Shown: positions 42,775 to 52,058, counted from the first letter of the stretch. The stretch is DNA of 64,000 nucleotides from Anaerolineae bacterium (GCA_020849765.1 JADLAY010000083.1:1-64000), one strand, 5' to 3'. A program made the numbers and translations. Notes: generated by a model not told the origin, from the letters alone.

Positions 42775-42864
42775 TGACCACCTTAGCTCGGCTCTTTATT
42801 ACAATACATGAATAATTGTAAAGCAAAATTGCGGAATAGATTGTAGAAGCCGGAAGAAAATGCC

Positions 42865-43248
42865 TCAATTCGTGTCGCGGGTCACTCGGCGCAGCTCAGA
42901 GACGAGATCCTCGACGCTGAACGGCTTTGGCAGGTAACCGTGGAAGCCGTAGGCGCGCACTTCCATCGGGGTTTCCGCGGTGTGATACGCCGTCGTCGCG
43001 ACGAAGCGCATCTGCACGCTGGACGGCAACCTGCGCATGGCGTCAAAGGCCTCGTAACCGTTCGTCTCCGGCATGACCAGATCGACGACGACGACGCTCG
43101 GTGTATGGGTTTGCAGATAGTCGAGGGCCTCGTCGATCGTGGTGACCGTCTCAAGCGGCAGCGAATGATGCAAGAAGACGAGTTTGAAAAGCTCACGCGT
43201 ATGGAAATCGTCATCCAGTAGCAAGACCGAAAGCTGTTCTGTATCCAT
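42865..43248 (-). CDS. Stand-alone response regulator receiver (CheY-like), first
   Basis: A 127-residue single receiver domain: acidic pocket LLDDD (11-14), phosphoacceptor D56 in VVVVDLVMPETNG, T86 or nearby as the switch, and K108 in LPKPF. It is only distantly similar to the next receiver. It follows the histidine kinase gene by 67 bases and is its likely phosphate acceptor. Confidence 0.9.
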   Translation of the reverse strand: MDTEQLSVLLLDDDFHTRELFKLVFLHHSLPLETVTTIDEALDYLQTHTPSVVVVDLVMPETNGYEAFDAMRRLPSSVQMRFVATTAYHTAETPMEVRAYGFHGYLPKPFSVEDLVSELRRVTRDTN

Positions 43249-43315
43249 CCGTCCTACCTCAATGGCTTACCGACAGAATGAGAGTGATGGTACCGCATAG
43301 TAAGCTGCTATGCTC

Positions 43316-44743
43316 TCACCTGATGTCCAGCTTGACCATCGTCAGTGTTTGCGTTTTGCGATGCTGAGGTATGGGCATTGTCGGCAGCCGCACGGTGAAG
43401 ACCGAGCCTTTGCCCAGTTCCGAATCGACCGTAATCGTCCCTTCGAGACATTCCACCAGCCGCTTGGTGATAGCCAAGCCAAGTCCGGTGCCCTTGTACT
43501 TGCGCGTGTTGGTGCCGTCCACCTGGCGAAACGGCTCAAAGACGTACGTCAGCACATCCTGCGCCATGCCGATGCCCGTATCGCTGACCTTAAGCGTCCA
43601 GTACTCGTCGCCGTCAAGCTCCGCCGCCACCGCCACGTGCCCGGCCTCGGTGAACTTGATGGCGTTGCTCAGCAGGTTGACGAGGATCTGCTCCAGCTTG
43701 CGCGAATCGCTGATGATGAACTCTGGCATGTCCTCGGAGATATCCAGCAGTATTTGAATCCCGCGCTCGTCGGCCAGCGCGCGCACGCTGTCGACGATCT
43801 CGTTGATGACGACGTGAGGCTCCATCGGTTCGAGTACGGCCTGGAGCGTGCCGGACTCGACCTTCGCCAGATCGAGCACGTCGTTGATCAGGCCGAGCAA
43901 GCGGCGGCTGTTGCGCTGAATCTGCTTGAGCAGGTCGATCTGCTTGGGCGTGAAGTTACCCGCCATCCCAGCGATCATCGCTTCGTCATAACCGATAATG
44001 GCGTTGAGCGGTGTGCGCAGCTCGTGGCTCATGTTGGCGAGGAACTGCGACTTGGCTTTGTCCGCCTGCTCCGCACGCACGCGGGCGGCCTCGGCCTGTT
44101 CCTTGGCCTGTTCCGTCTGGCGCAGCGATTCGCTCATCGCCACCAGCCGCGAGTCGAACTCGACGCGCAGTTGGCGCAGGAGCGTCCCCTCGACCAGCAG
44201 CAGCATAAGCACCGAGATGAACATCGACCAGGGTTCAACCCCGATCAACTGCAGATCGCCAATTTCAACGATGAACTGCGAGACGCCGTACAGAATGGCC
44301 GCAACGACGCTAACGGGGTAGATACTGCTGCGAGGTAACACGAGCGTCGCGATCAATGGCGCCAGGGCAAAGGTCGCGAAGCCCAGGAACACCCCACTCG
44401 CGATGCCGATATCACGCGAGAGCATCACGATGCCACTGGCGCCCATCAGCGGTGCCAGAGCCAGCAGCCAGCCAGCGCACATGCGCTTGCCATTTTCCAC
44501 ACAAAGGAAGGAGCCCAGGCACAGCGCCAGTGCCACCAGGTGCACAGAGGGGAAAGAGATCAGCCCCCATTCCGATTTGTAGATGAAGATTGTGGAAAAG
44601 AAGCTGGCCGTCCCCAGCACAATCAGAATGACCGTGCTTGACCGGATAATGCGCTCACGAAACGCCTCATCACGATCCGACGCGCGCGGTTCCAGCAGTT
44701 GCCTAAGTCGTGTCTGAATCGTGTGTGACCATTTTCCCGACAC
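43316..44743 (-). CDS. Membrane histidine kinase
   Basis: A 475-residue sensor kinase. Six transmembrane helices lie between residues 33 and 190, without an extracellular sensor domain, so it may sense the membrane itself or a lipid-soluble signal. A coiled-coil (200-232) leads to HisKA with H240 in FLANMSHELRTPLNAIIGYDE. HATPase_c follows with N-box 357-363, G1 DTGIG (388-392) and G2 GTGLGL (418-423). The GTG start is 21 bases after the stop of the diterpene cyclase gene, which suggests one transcript. Confidence 0.88.
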   Translation of the reverse strand: MSGKWSHTIQTRLRQLLEPRASDRDEAFRERIIRSSTVILIVLGTASFFSTIFIYKSEWGLISFPSVHLVALALCLGSFLCVENGKRMCAGWLLALAPLMGASGIVMLSRDIGIASGVFLGFATFALAPLIATLVLPRSSIYPVSVVAAILYGVSQFIVEIGDLQLIGVEPWSMFISVLMLLLVEGTLLRQLRVEFDSRLVAMSESLRQTEQAKEQAEAARVRAEQADKAKSQFLANMSHELRTPLNAIIGYDEAMIAGMAGNFTPKQIDLLKQIQRNSRRLLGLINDVLDLAKVESGTLQAVLEPMEPHVVINEIVDSVRALADERGIQILLDISEDMPEFIISDSRKLEQILVNLLSNAIKFTEAGHVAVAAELDGDEYWTLKVSDTGIGMAQDVLTYVFEPFRQVDGTNTRKYKGTGLGLAITKRLVECLEGTITVDSELGKGSVFTVRLPTMPIPQHRKTQTLTMVKLDIR

Positions 44744-44764
44744 AATACCAACCCGAGCCGTGTG

Positions 44765-46270
44765 TCACTGGTCGCGACACATGTAGCTATAGAGGGCAGC
44801 GAGAATCGCCGCACGTACCGTATGGTAGGGAGTGTACAGACTCTTACCTATCCATAATGGAGTATAGCTTGAATCGTGGACATGTTTGCGTAAGAAACGT
44901 GCCGCCGCTTCGAGCGCAGCCGTGTCGATCCGCCTGACGGTGCGGTCCCAATACATCAGCGCTTCCAGGCAGTAGGCCGTCTCTTCGGGCGTCGATACAC
45001 CCATGTAGCCCCAACCGCCGTCGGCATTCTGCGTGCGCAAAATCCACTTCAGGCGGGTGTGCACCAGATCATCGTCCAGGCCGTGCAGAATGTTGATGGC
45101 AGAGCTATTGACGTAGTAGGGTGACGTGTGCCACTTGTCCCACCAGAACGAGCCGTTCTCATCCAGCAGGTGAAGCGCGCCAATCGCCTTCTTGATCCAC
45201 TGCTGGCGCCGCGGATGATTCGAGCTCAGCTTGAGCGCCTGAAGCACGCGAACGTTGACGCTCACCGACGGGTTGCTCTCGTTGGGGAACGTGCAGAATT
45301 CGTTGTCCGCCTCGTAGTAGGAGAAGACGTTCGGGTCGATTGAGTAGCCACCCCAATGGAGCGCCGAATAGGCCGCCGCCGTATCGTCAACCTCATGTAC
45401 CAGCAAGTAGGTGGCGTAGCTCATGCCCGTCTCCGGCGACCACGCGCCCCAAAGTTGCTTGAGTACGCGCCGGACTTCAGCCATTTCGGGATAGATGGCA
45501 TGCGCGTTGCCGAGGTGATTGATCGACCACGAGATCTCGAAGCTGTCGATCGGTGCCAGCGCAGGGATCGCGCCGGTGCCGAGATCGTCGAGGAGAGTCT
45601 TCAGATAGCCGAGCGCCTTCTGATCGTCCACCGCGAGCAGATAACCGGCGGTGGCCGCGGGCGACACGCCGACCGAGTCATTCGGTTCCAGCACGCGATC
45701 GTTGACGCTGACGACGCTCCTCAGCGCCTCCAGCGAGAACGAGAGCGGGCTTGAACGCCAGTCGCGCACCGGCTGATTGAGCAGCGCGTTGACTTTCTTG
45801 CGGTAAGCCCCGGCATAGCGGATCGGCGGCATAGGGACGTCGAGGCCGAGCGCCGCGGCATCGTCTGCCAGGCCGGTCGAAATGATCGGAAAGCCGACAG
45901 TATCACTATCGTCACGACCCAGCTTACCGACCAGCTGCCACAGGGCCGCTTCGCCGCGTTCGATGCGGATCTCGTCGCCGGAATCGGTGCCCGCTTCGCG
46001 CAGGGCGACTATCGCCGCCAGCGTCGACACAAAGCGATCGTGATAGTGCACCAGAGGTGCGCCCCAGGTGCCATCGGCGTGCTGATTCCAGCGCAGCCAT
46101 TCGAGCGATGCCTCAAAGCCGTAGCCTGGATAGCGAGGGGCCAGGCGCGCCACCCACGCGGTGTCGTACGCGACGCCCTCAACTTTTCCGGTACCTAATT
46201 CAGACAGCAGCTTGTTGATCTCTACGTTCAGAATGTCGATGTCGTCAGCGACAGCTCTCGCAACTACCAT
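44765..46270 (-). CDS. Class II diterpene cyclase (halimadienyl/kolavenyl/copalyl diphosphate synthase-like)
   Basis: A 501-residue terpene cyclase, the length I recall for Rv3377c. The N-terminal EGVAYDTAWVARL (31-43) matches the YDTAWVA signature of copalyl-diphosphate-synthase-type enzymes. QW-like repeats lie at QHADGTWG (63-70) and QNADGGWG (414-421), and DKWHTSPYY at 378-386. The catalytic DxDD motif is EVDD here (293-296); the central acid is kept and the first Asp is Glu. The reaction is protonation-started cyclisation of geranylgeranyl diphosphate to a bicyclic diphosphate. No class I DDxxD motif is seen. It is first in the six-gene run. Confidence 0.82.
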   Translation of the reverse strand: MVVARAVADDIDILNVEINKLLSELGTGKVEGVAYDTAWVARLAPRYPGYGFEASLEWLRWNQHADGTWGAPLVHYHDRFVSTLAAIVALREAGTDSGDEIRIERGEAALWQLVGKLGRDDSDTVGFPIISTGLADDAAALGLDVPMPPIRYAGAYRKKVNALLNQPVRDWRSSPLSFSLEALRSVVSVNDRVLEPNDSVGVSPAATAGYLLAVDDQKALGYLKTLLDDLGTGAIPALAPIDSFEISWSINHLGNAHAIYPEMAEVRRVLKQLWGAWSPETGMSYATYLLVHEVDDTAAAYSALHWGGYSIDPNVFSYYEADNEFCTFPNESNPSVSVNVRVLQALKLSSNHPRRQQWIKKAIGALHLLDENGSFWWDKWHTSPYYVNSSAINILHGLDDDLVHTRLKWILRTQNADGGWGYMGVSTPEETAYCLEALMYWDRTVRRIDTAALEAAARFLRKHVHDSSYTPLWIGKSLYTPYHTVRAAILAALYSYMCRDQ

Positions 46271-46678
46271 GCATCATTCCTATTCGTTCAGAGAGGAACG
46301 CGGCAACGTTCCAATAAAGAGATGATTGGTTTCAGAATGACAAATATCCGCCCAAACACTTACGGGTTCACCGCTATGAAGAATACTATGACAATGAATT
46401 TATTACAGTGTATATCACCCGCGTTAACGCTGCAAGAAATGAGATGCAACAGTTTACGAATTTACGACTCTAATGTGAGTAAACGGCGTTGAAGCCCTGT
46501 GAAGTGGCGAAGATTTGAGTTTTGCGCCGCGCAGGGCGTTTTTTCCGCAAAAGAATCAGTCAGAATGAAGAAAGATCCGCCCCAGATCGCCCCCACAATT
46601 TGTTGCGCATCGGAAAAAAGCTGTTCATAATCCCCGTGCGTGAGCAGATTGTATCCAATATACAGAGGGAGCAGAGGC
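46271..46678. other. 408-base divergent gap
   Basis: The gap separates the diterpenoid operon from a sugar ABC operon. It is AT-richer than its surroundings. A G+C hairpin-like segment followed by six T residues lies near 46527-46544, but its stem is only about four bases. No clear promoter or gene is recognised. Confidence 0.4.
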
Positions 46679-47662
46679 ATGAGAAGGTGGTCATCGTTCG
46701 TATTCACCCTGACTTTAGTACTATTCATCGCCGCCCCCGCTATGGCGCAGGACGGCCCAAGCATCGCCCTCTTCAATCCGCTGGGCAACAACGAATACGT
46801 GCGCAACGCCGAACTGGGCGTGCGCAACATCATCGAGGCCGCGGGCGGCACCGTCGAAGCATTCGATGCAGGCTTCAATGCTGAAGAACAACTGAACCAG
46901 ATCGAGGACGCCATCACGTCGGGCAACTTCGATGCGTTCATCATCTACTCGGTCGACGGCGTGGGCGTGACGGTCGGCGTCGATGCCGCGGCGGAAGCGG
47001 GCATCCCCGTGATTGCGCTCGACGCGCCGATCAACTCGGATCGCCGCACGCTGGTGCCCTACAAGAACGTGGCCGGGCAGATCGCGCGGACGGGCATCGG
47101 CGACGGCACCTACCTCGGCCAGGCGATCGTGATGGCCTGCGAAGGCGTCGACCCGTGCGAGGTCGCCTTCCTGATCGGCTTCCAGGGCTTCCCGCTCGAT
47201 CTGGATCGGCAGGAAGCGATTGAGAACATCGTCGCCGACTACCCCAACATTCAAATCACCGCCGTGCAAGAAGCGCAGTACCTGGAAGACGTCGGCTTCG
47301 ACGTGTCGACCGACCTGCTCCAGGCCAACCCCGGCCTCGACGTGATCGCCTCGGTCGGCGACCAGATGATCCTCGCCGCAGAACTGGCCGTGCAGGATGC
47401 CGGGCTTGAGGGCCAGGTCAAGCTGATCGGCAACGGCGCCAGCCAGGATGGCTACAATGCGGTGGTGGAAGGCCGCTGGTTCGCGACCGTCGCCAACATC
47501 CCGTACACCAACGGCCAGATCGCCGCCCAGATGGCGCTGCAAGCGCTCGACGGCACGCTGCTGGTGCGCTCGGTCGATATGTACAACCAGTCGCCGCCGC
47601 TGCCGTCGACCGGCCCGATCATCACCCAGGACAACGCGGCAGATTACGATCCACAGTGGTAA
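46679..47662 (+). CDS. Ribose/simple-sugar-type ABC transporter substrate-binding protein
   Basis: A 327-residue exported protein of the RbsB-like fold. Residues 1-24 form a signal peptide (FTLTLVLFIAAPAMAQ). SIALFNPLGNNEYVRNAELGVRNIIEAAGG and AEAGIPVIALDAPIN are typical of family members. It delivers a sugar or related compound to the two proteins encoded next. The ATG at 46679 is chosen because GGGAGCAGAGG lies directly upstream and the signal peptide begins here. Confidence 0.9.
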   Translation: MRRWSSFVFTLTLVLFIAAPAMAQDGPSIALFNPLGNNEYVRNAELGVRNIIEAAGGTVEAFDAGFNAEEQLNQIEDAITSGNFDAFIIYSVDGVGVTVGVDAAAEAGIPVIALDAPINSDRRTLVPYKNVAGQIARTGIGDGTYLGQAIVMACEGVDPCEVAFLIGFQGFPLDLDRQEAIENIVADYPNIQITAVQEAQYLEDVGFDVSTDLLQANPGLDVIASVGDQMILAAELAVQDAGLEGQVKLIGNGASQDGYNAVVEGRWFATVANIPYTNGQIAAQMALQALDGTLLVRSVDMYNQSPPLPSTGPIITQDNAADYDPQW

Positions 47663-47692
47663 TGACGGCATTGAACTAAGCGCGAGTCGACC

Positions 47693-49222
47693 GTGGAGTC
47701 TTTTGTTGAAGCACGGGGCATTTCGAAGGCGTTTCAGGCCGTTCAGGCGCTGAGCGACGTTCACGTCACCGTGCAGCAGGGGCACATCCACGCCCTGGTC
47801 GGCGAAAACGGGGCGGGCAAATCGACGCTGGGCAAGGTCATCAGCGGGGTTGTCCGCCCCGATTCGGGCACGTTGATCGTCAAGGGGCGCGCGGTGCATT
47901 ACGCCAGGCCGCGCGACGCGCTGCTCGACGGCATCACCACCATTTCGCAGGAAATCTCGCTCCTGAGCAAGCAGACGGTGCTCGACAACGTCCTGCTCGG
48001 CCAGGAGAACTCGGTCGGCGGCGTGCTGCTGCGCCGGGCGATGCTGGCCGAATTCGAGCGGCTGCGTGCGCTGACCGGCTTCCAGCTCGATCCGATGGCG
48101 CGGGTCAGCAGCCTGCGCGTGGCCGATCAGAAGAAGGTCGAGGTCATGCGCGCCGTCGCCCGCAACGCCCAACTGATCATCATGGATGAGCCGACGGCGA
48201 TGCTGTCCGACGACGAGACGGCCATCTTCCTGGGCATGGTGCGCCAGCTCAAGACGATGGGCCACACCATCATCTACGTCTCGCACTTTCTAAAGGAAGT
48301 GCTCGATCTGGCAGACACGGTCACCGTCATGCGCAACGGCCAGGTCGTGCGCACCAGCCCGGCAGCCGAAGAGACTCCGGCGCAGCTCGTCACGGCCATG
48401 CTCGGCAAGCCGATGGCGCAGATGTACCCGACCCGAACGCCGCCGCCTGATGTCGCTCCGACGATCTTCGAGGTCGACGACCTGCGCAGCGACGTGTTTG
48501 ACGGCATCCACCTCAAGCTGCGCGCGGGCGAGATCGTCGGTATGGCGGGTCTGGTCGGCAGCGGACGCTCGCGGCTGGCGCGCACAGTGTTCGGCGCAGA
48601 AGCGATCACGGGCGGCACGATCCGCGTCAACGGCAAGGCCGTGCGCATCCGTTCGACGGCGGACGCCATCCGCGCGGGCATCTACATGCTGCCGGAAAGC
48701 CGCAAGGAGCAGGGACTGCTGCTCAAGCAGAGCATTCGCCACAACATGACGCTGCCCCATCTCGATACGGTCTCGCTGCCGCTCGGCATCATCCGCGGCA
48801 AGCGCGAACTGGATCGCATGACGTTGATCGGCAAGGCGGTCAACGTACAGCCGCTGCTGCCGAACAACCGCGTGAGCAGGCTCTCCGGCGGCAACCAGCA
48901 GAAAGCCCTGTTCGGTAAGTGGCTGTTCCAGCGCCCGACGGTCTTCATCATCGACGAGCCGACGCGCGGCATCGACGTCGGCGCGAAGCAGGCGATCTAC
49001 GAGCTGATCGCGGATCTGGCGCGGCAAGGGCTGGCGATCCTGCTCATCTCGTCCGAGATCGAGGAGATCCTGGGGCTGGCGCACCGCGTGCTGGTCATGC
49101 GCCTGGGTCAGATCGTGGCCGAGGTGCGCGCGGACGATGGAGCGCTGAACGAGCAAGCGATCATGCGGGCGGCCTTCGGCACGGAGAAATCAGAACGACC
49201 GGCAGAGGAGACACACAGGTGA
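47693..49222 (+). CDS. Ribose-type ABC transporter tandem ATPase (RbsA-like)
   Basis: A 509-residue protein with two ATPase halves. The first has Walker A GENGAGKSTLGK, a degenerate signature SSLRVADQKKV and Walker B IIMDEPTAML. The second has the atypical Walker A GLVGSGRSRLAR, signature RLSGGNQQKA and Walker B FIIDEPTRGID. This asymmetry is normal for RbsA/MglA-type proteins. It starts with GTG, 30 bases after the binding-protein stop. Confidence 0.93.
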   Translation: MESFVEARGISKAFQAVQALSDVHVTVQQGHIHALVGENGAGKSTLGKVISGVVRPDSGTLIVKGRAVHYARPRDALLDGITTISQEISLLSKQTVLDNVLLGQENSVGGVLLRRAMLAEFERLRALTGFQLDPMARVSSLRVADQKKVEVMRAVARNAQLIIMDEPTAMLSDDETAIFLGMVRQLKTMGHTIIYVSHFLKEVLDLADTVTVMRNGQVVRTSPAAEETPAQLVTAMLGKPMAQMYPTRTPPPDVAPTIFEVDDLRSDVFDGIHLKLRAGEIVGMAGLVGSGRSRLARTVFGAEAITGGTIRVNGKAVRIRSTADAIRAGIYMLPESRKEQGLLLKQSIRHNMTLPHLDTVSLPLGIIRGKRELDRMTLIGKAVNVQPLLPNNRVSRLSGGNQQKALFGKWLFQRPTVFIIDEPTRGIDVGAKQAIYELIADLARQGLAILLISSEIEEILGLAHRVLVMRLGQIVAEVRADDGALNEQAIMRAAFGTEKSERPAEETHR

Positions 49223-49225
49223 CGT

Positions 49226-50218
49226 ATGGCTGTGGCTAAACGTGAACTCGGCAAACAACGCTCGCTATCCGGCATCCTGCTCGATTACGGCATCGTGATC
49301 GCGTTCGCCCTGCTGTTCACCCTGCTCGCCTTCCAGACCGAGGCGTTCCTGACCGTGCGCAACCAGCTCAACATCCTCGATCAGGCGCACCAGATCGGGC
49401 TGATGGCGATCGCCGTCACGGTCGTGATCATCGCGGGCGGCTTCGACCTGTCGATGGGGGCCATCTTCGCCATGTCCGGCGTCGTGGCGGCGTTCGTCGC
49501 CCGCGACCTGGGCCAGGTGGAGGCGCTCGCCGGGGCCGCGCCCTACATCGGCTGGATCGCGGGGGTCGGCGTCGGCACGCTGTTCGGGCTGCTCAACGGC
49601 CTGTTGGTGACGGTGCTCGGCATCAACACGTTCGTGGCGACGCTCGCCTCCGGCATCGTCATCCGCGGGCTGGCGCTGATCCTGACGCAGGCCGAACAGG
49701 TGCGCGTCAACGACGACGCCTTTCAGACGCTGGCGCGCGGCGGCATCGGCGACGTGCGCAACACGATCTTCCTGTGGCTGGGCTTCGCGCTGATCATGAC
49801 CTTCGTGCTGACGCGGACGAAGTTCGGCAGGCACGTGTTCGCCGCCGGGGATAACCCGGAAGCGGCGCGCCTGTCCGGCATCAACGTCAACCTCGTGCGC
49901 ACGATCACGTTCGGCATCAGCGGCTTCGCCGCCGGGCTGTCAGGTGTCATCTCCGCCTCGAAATTCATGAAGGCGCAGAACGACGCCGGTCAAGGGTTGG
50001 AGTTGATCGCGATTGCGTCGGTCGTCATCGGCGGCACGAGCATCATGGGTGGCGAGGGCGCCATCTGGCGCACGGTGCTCGGCGTGCTGCTGCTGCGGTT
50101 GATCGAGAACGGATTCAACCTCGCCAACGTGGATACGTTCTACCAGGATGTGTTCCAGGGGCTTATCATTCTACTCGCCGTCGCGCTGGATGCGACGCGG
50201 CACCGGCGCAATTCGTGA
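49226..50218 (+). CDS. Ribose-type ABC transporter permease (RbsC-like)
   Basis: A 330-residue membrane protein with eight to ten helices. The family segments AGGFDLSMGAIFAMSGVVAAFVARDLG, GLLNGLLVTVLGINTFVATLASGIVIRGLALIL, AAGDNPEAARLSGINVNLVR and GGTSIMGGEGAIWRTVLGVLLL are all present. It starts three bases after the ATPase stop and completes the importer. Confidence 0.93.
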   Translation: MAVAKRELGKQRSLSGILLDYGIVIAFALLFTLLAFQTEAFLTVRNQLNILDQAHQIGLMAIAVTVVIIAGGFDLSMGAIFAMSGVVAAFVARDLGQVEALAGAAPYIGWIAGVGVGTLFGLLNGLLVTVLGINTFVATLASGIVIRGLALILTQAEQVRVNDDAFQTLARGGIGDVRNTIFLWLGFALIMTFVLTRTKFGRHVFAAGDNPEAARLSGINVNLVRTITFGISGFAAGLSGVISASKFMKAQNDAGQGLELIAIASVVIGGTSIMGGEGAIWRTVLGVLLLRLIENGFNLANVDTFYQDVFQGLIILLAVALDATRHRRNS

Positions 50219-50238
50219 CGGCCTGAATGGGACACGGT

Positions 50239-50292
50239 GTAGGGGCGAGGCGATGCCTCGCCCTGGTGGGCGACCCACCGGGTCGCCCCTAC
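50239..50292. repeat. Family A two-hairpin composite
   Basis: GTAGGGGC with stem GGGCGAGGC/GCCTCGCCC, then GGGCGACCC/GGGTCGCCC ending CCCCTAC. The outer ends are inverted copies of each other, so the element is a head-to-head pair. Confidence 0.75.
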
Positions 50293-50375
50293 AGCCGGTG
50301 TCAGGGCGACGTCATCGAAACCACACGGTGCATGGGCAACGTTTTATCCTTCACATAATCCACACAAGGTGAACC

Positions 50376-50702
50376 ATGATACGACTGACAGTGATGTACA
50401 ACCTGCCCCCAGGAAGCGACGAGGAGGGCTTTCTCGACTGGCGCATGGGAGAGCATCAGGATTCGAATTCGAGTATGCCCGGCGTGCTGCGGACCGACTT
50501 CGCGCGCGTCGATTATCGCTGGCCGGGCCAGGCGCAGCCGCCCTACCGCTTCATGACGATTGCCGAATGGCCGGACCGCGAGACCTTCGAGCGCGGCTTC
50601 TACGACCCGCAGGTGCAGCTCGAACTCGAAGAAAACTTGAAGAAGATCGACAACCCGTTGTTCATGATCAGCGAAATACTGGTCGAGACGCGCAACGCAT
50701 AG
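50376..50702 (+). CDS. EthD-type dimeric alpha-beta barrel protein
   Basis: A 108-residue protein. MIRLTVMYNLPPGSDEEGFLDWRMGEHQ starts like EthD proteins, and the end IDNPLFMISEILVE is similar. The fold is a ferredoxin-like dimer; members act on small aromatic or lactone intermediates or have unknown roles. It precedes an M24 peptidase gene by 19 bases, so the two may be co-transcribed. Confidence 0.7.
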   Translation: MIRLTVMYNLPPGSDEEGFLDWRMGEHQDSNSSMPGVLRTDFARVDYRWPGQAQPPYRFMTIAEWPDRETFERGFYDPQVQLELEENLKKIDNPLFMISEILVETRNA

Positions 50703-50721
50703 CGCACAAGAAAAGGACGAG

Positions 50722-51834
50722 ATGATGAAAGCTCAACCGCATCGCCTGGACAAGCTGCGTCAGGTCATTCAGGAACAGAATCTCGACGCGACGGTGCTCG
50801 TGCCCGGCCCCAATCTCCGCTATCTGACCGCTTCCGTCCATTTCCTGATGGAGCGCCCGCTGCTGCTGTTCACACCCCGAAGCGGCCAATCGGTCATCGT
50901 CATCCCCGCGCTCGAATACGATCACTTCGCCAGCCATGGCTTCGACGCAAAGCCCTTCAAATGGACGGATCAGGAAGGCTACGACAACGCGCTGGCGGCG
51001 GCGTTGGCCGCCCTCGGTCTCGACGGCAAGCGGATCGGCGTCGAAGGCCAGTTGATGCGCTTCTTCGAGGGCGCCGCCATCAAGCGCCACGCGCCCAATG
51101 CGGAGGTCGTCGACGCGCACCACGCCATCTCGGCGATCCGCCTGCAGAAGGACGCCGAGGAACTGGCGACCCAGCGCCGTGCGATCGAGATCAGCGAGCA
51201 GGCGCTCGGCCGCACGCTGGAGCAGGTCAAGGCCGGCATGACCGAACGCGACGTCATGAAAATCCTGGTCGCGCACATGACCGACCTGGGCGGCGACGGC
51301 CTGTCGTTCGAGCCGCTCGTGCTCGCTGGTGAAAACAGCGCGCGCCCACACGGCAAAGTCCGCGACGATTACGCCATCCGGCCCGGCGATGCGCTGCTGT
51401 TTGACTACGGCGCGACCTATCATGGTTACGCCGCCGACATCACCCGCACCGTCTTTGTCGAGTCGGTTTCGGATGAGCAGCGCGCGATCTACGAGGCGGT
51501 CAAGAAGGCCAACGAGGTCGGGCGCATGACGTCCAGGCCGGGCATGACCGCGGGCAAGGTCGACGAAGAGACAGCGCAGACCATGCGCGACGCCGGTTTC
51601 GGCGATTACATCCTGCACCGCACCGGCCACGGCCTGGGGCTGGACATCCACGAAGCGCCCTACATCGTCAAGGGCAACGAGCAGGTGCTGGAACCGGGCA
51701 TGGTCTACACGATTGAGCCGGGGCTGTACGTCAGCGGATCGGTCGGCGTGCGCATCGAGGACAACGTCGTCGTGACCGAGGACGGCTGCGAATCGCTGAC
51801 GACCTTCACGCGCGATCTGTTGATCGTGGGATAG
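50722..51834 (+). CDS. M24 family metallopeptidase (Xaa-Pro peptidase-like)
   Basis: A 370-residue protein. Residues 1-130 are a creatinase-type N-terminal domain and residues 140-365 the pita-bread domain. Metal ligands are in FDYGATYHGYAADITRTV (two Asp), HRTGHGLGLDIHEAP (His), YTIEPGLYV (Glu) and VRIEDNVVVTE (Glu). It cleaves Xaa-Pro peptides or related amides. A nearby dipeptidase and peptide importers support peptide catabolism. Two ATGs (50722, 50725) are possible. Confidence 0.9.
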   Translation: MMKAQPHRLDKLRQVIQEQNLDATVLVPGPNLRYLTASVHFLMERPLLLFTPRSGQSVIVIPALEYDHFASHGFDAKPFKWTDQEGYDNALAAALAALGLDGKRIGVEGQLMRFFEGAAIKRHAPNAEVVDAHHAISAIRLQKDAEELATQRRAIEISEQALGRTLEQVKAGMTERDVMKILVAHMTDLGGDGLSFEPLVLAGENSARPHGKVRDDYAIRPGDALLFDYGATYHGYAADITRTVFVESVSDEQRAIYEAVKKANEVGRMTSRPGMTAGKVDEETAQTMRDAGFGDYILHRTGHGLGLDIHEAPYIVKGNEQVLEPGMVYTIEPGLYVSGSVGVRIEDNVVVTEDGCESLTTFTRDLLIVG

Positions 51835-51845
51835 GACACACATCC

Positions 51846-52048
51846 GTAGGGGCGATCCGGTGGGTCGCCCTGGATATGGCGTCCGATGTTAAAATTGCGT
51901 AACGGCGGACAGGGTGAACCCTGTCCCTACGCCATCGTTTCGTAGGGACGCCATTCTTGGCGTCCGCCGTTGAAATGACCCGACGCCGGACGACGCACGT
52001 GTCGTCCCTACAGATCCTTCCGTAGGGACAGGGCGTGCCCTGTCCGCC
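51846..52048. repeat. Array of five family A hairpins in alternating orientation
   Basis: Hairpins at 51846-51870 (forward, GGGCGATCC/GGGTCGCCC), 51905-51930 (reverse, GGACAGGGT/ACCCTGTCC), 51941-51968 (forward, GGACGCCA/TGGCGTCC), 51987-52011 (reverse, GGACGAC/GTCGTCC) and 52021-52048 (forward, GGACAGGGC/GCCCTGTCC). The array fills the gap between the convergent peptidase and oxidase genes. Confidence 0.8.
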
Positions 52049-52058
52049 GTCGCGAAAA

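Noticed and set aside
46527..46544. Rho-independent terminator near the start of the gap upstream of the ribose-type operon
   Set aside because: A run of six T follows a G+C-rich segment, but the possible stem is only about four base pairs and no gene ends nearby on that strand.
51846..52048. Possible CRISPR array
   Set aside because: The units are self-complementary hairpins in alternating orientation with variable stems, not direct repeats with unique spacers of constant length, and no cas genes are nearby.
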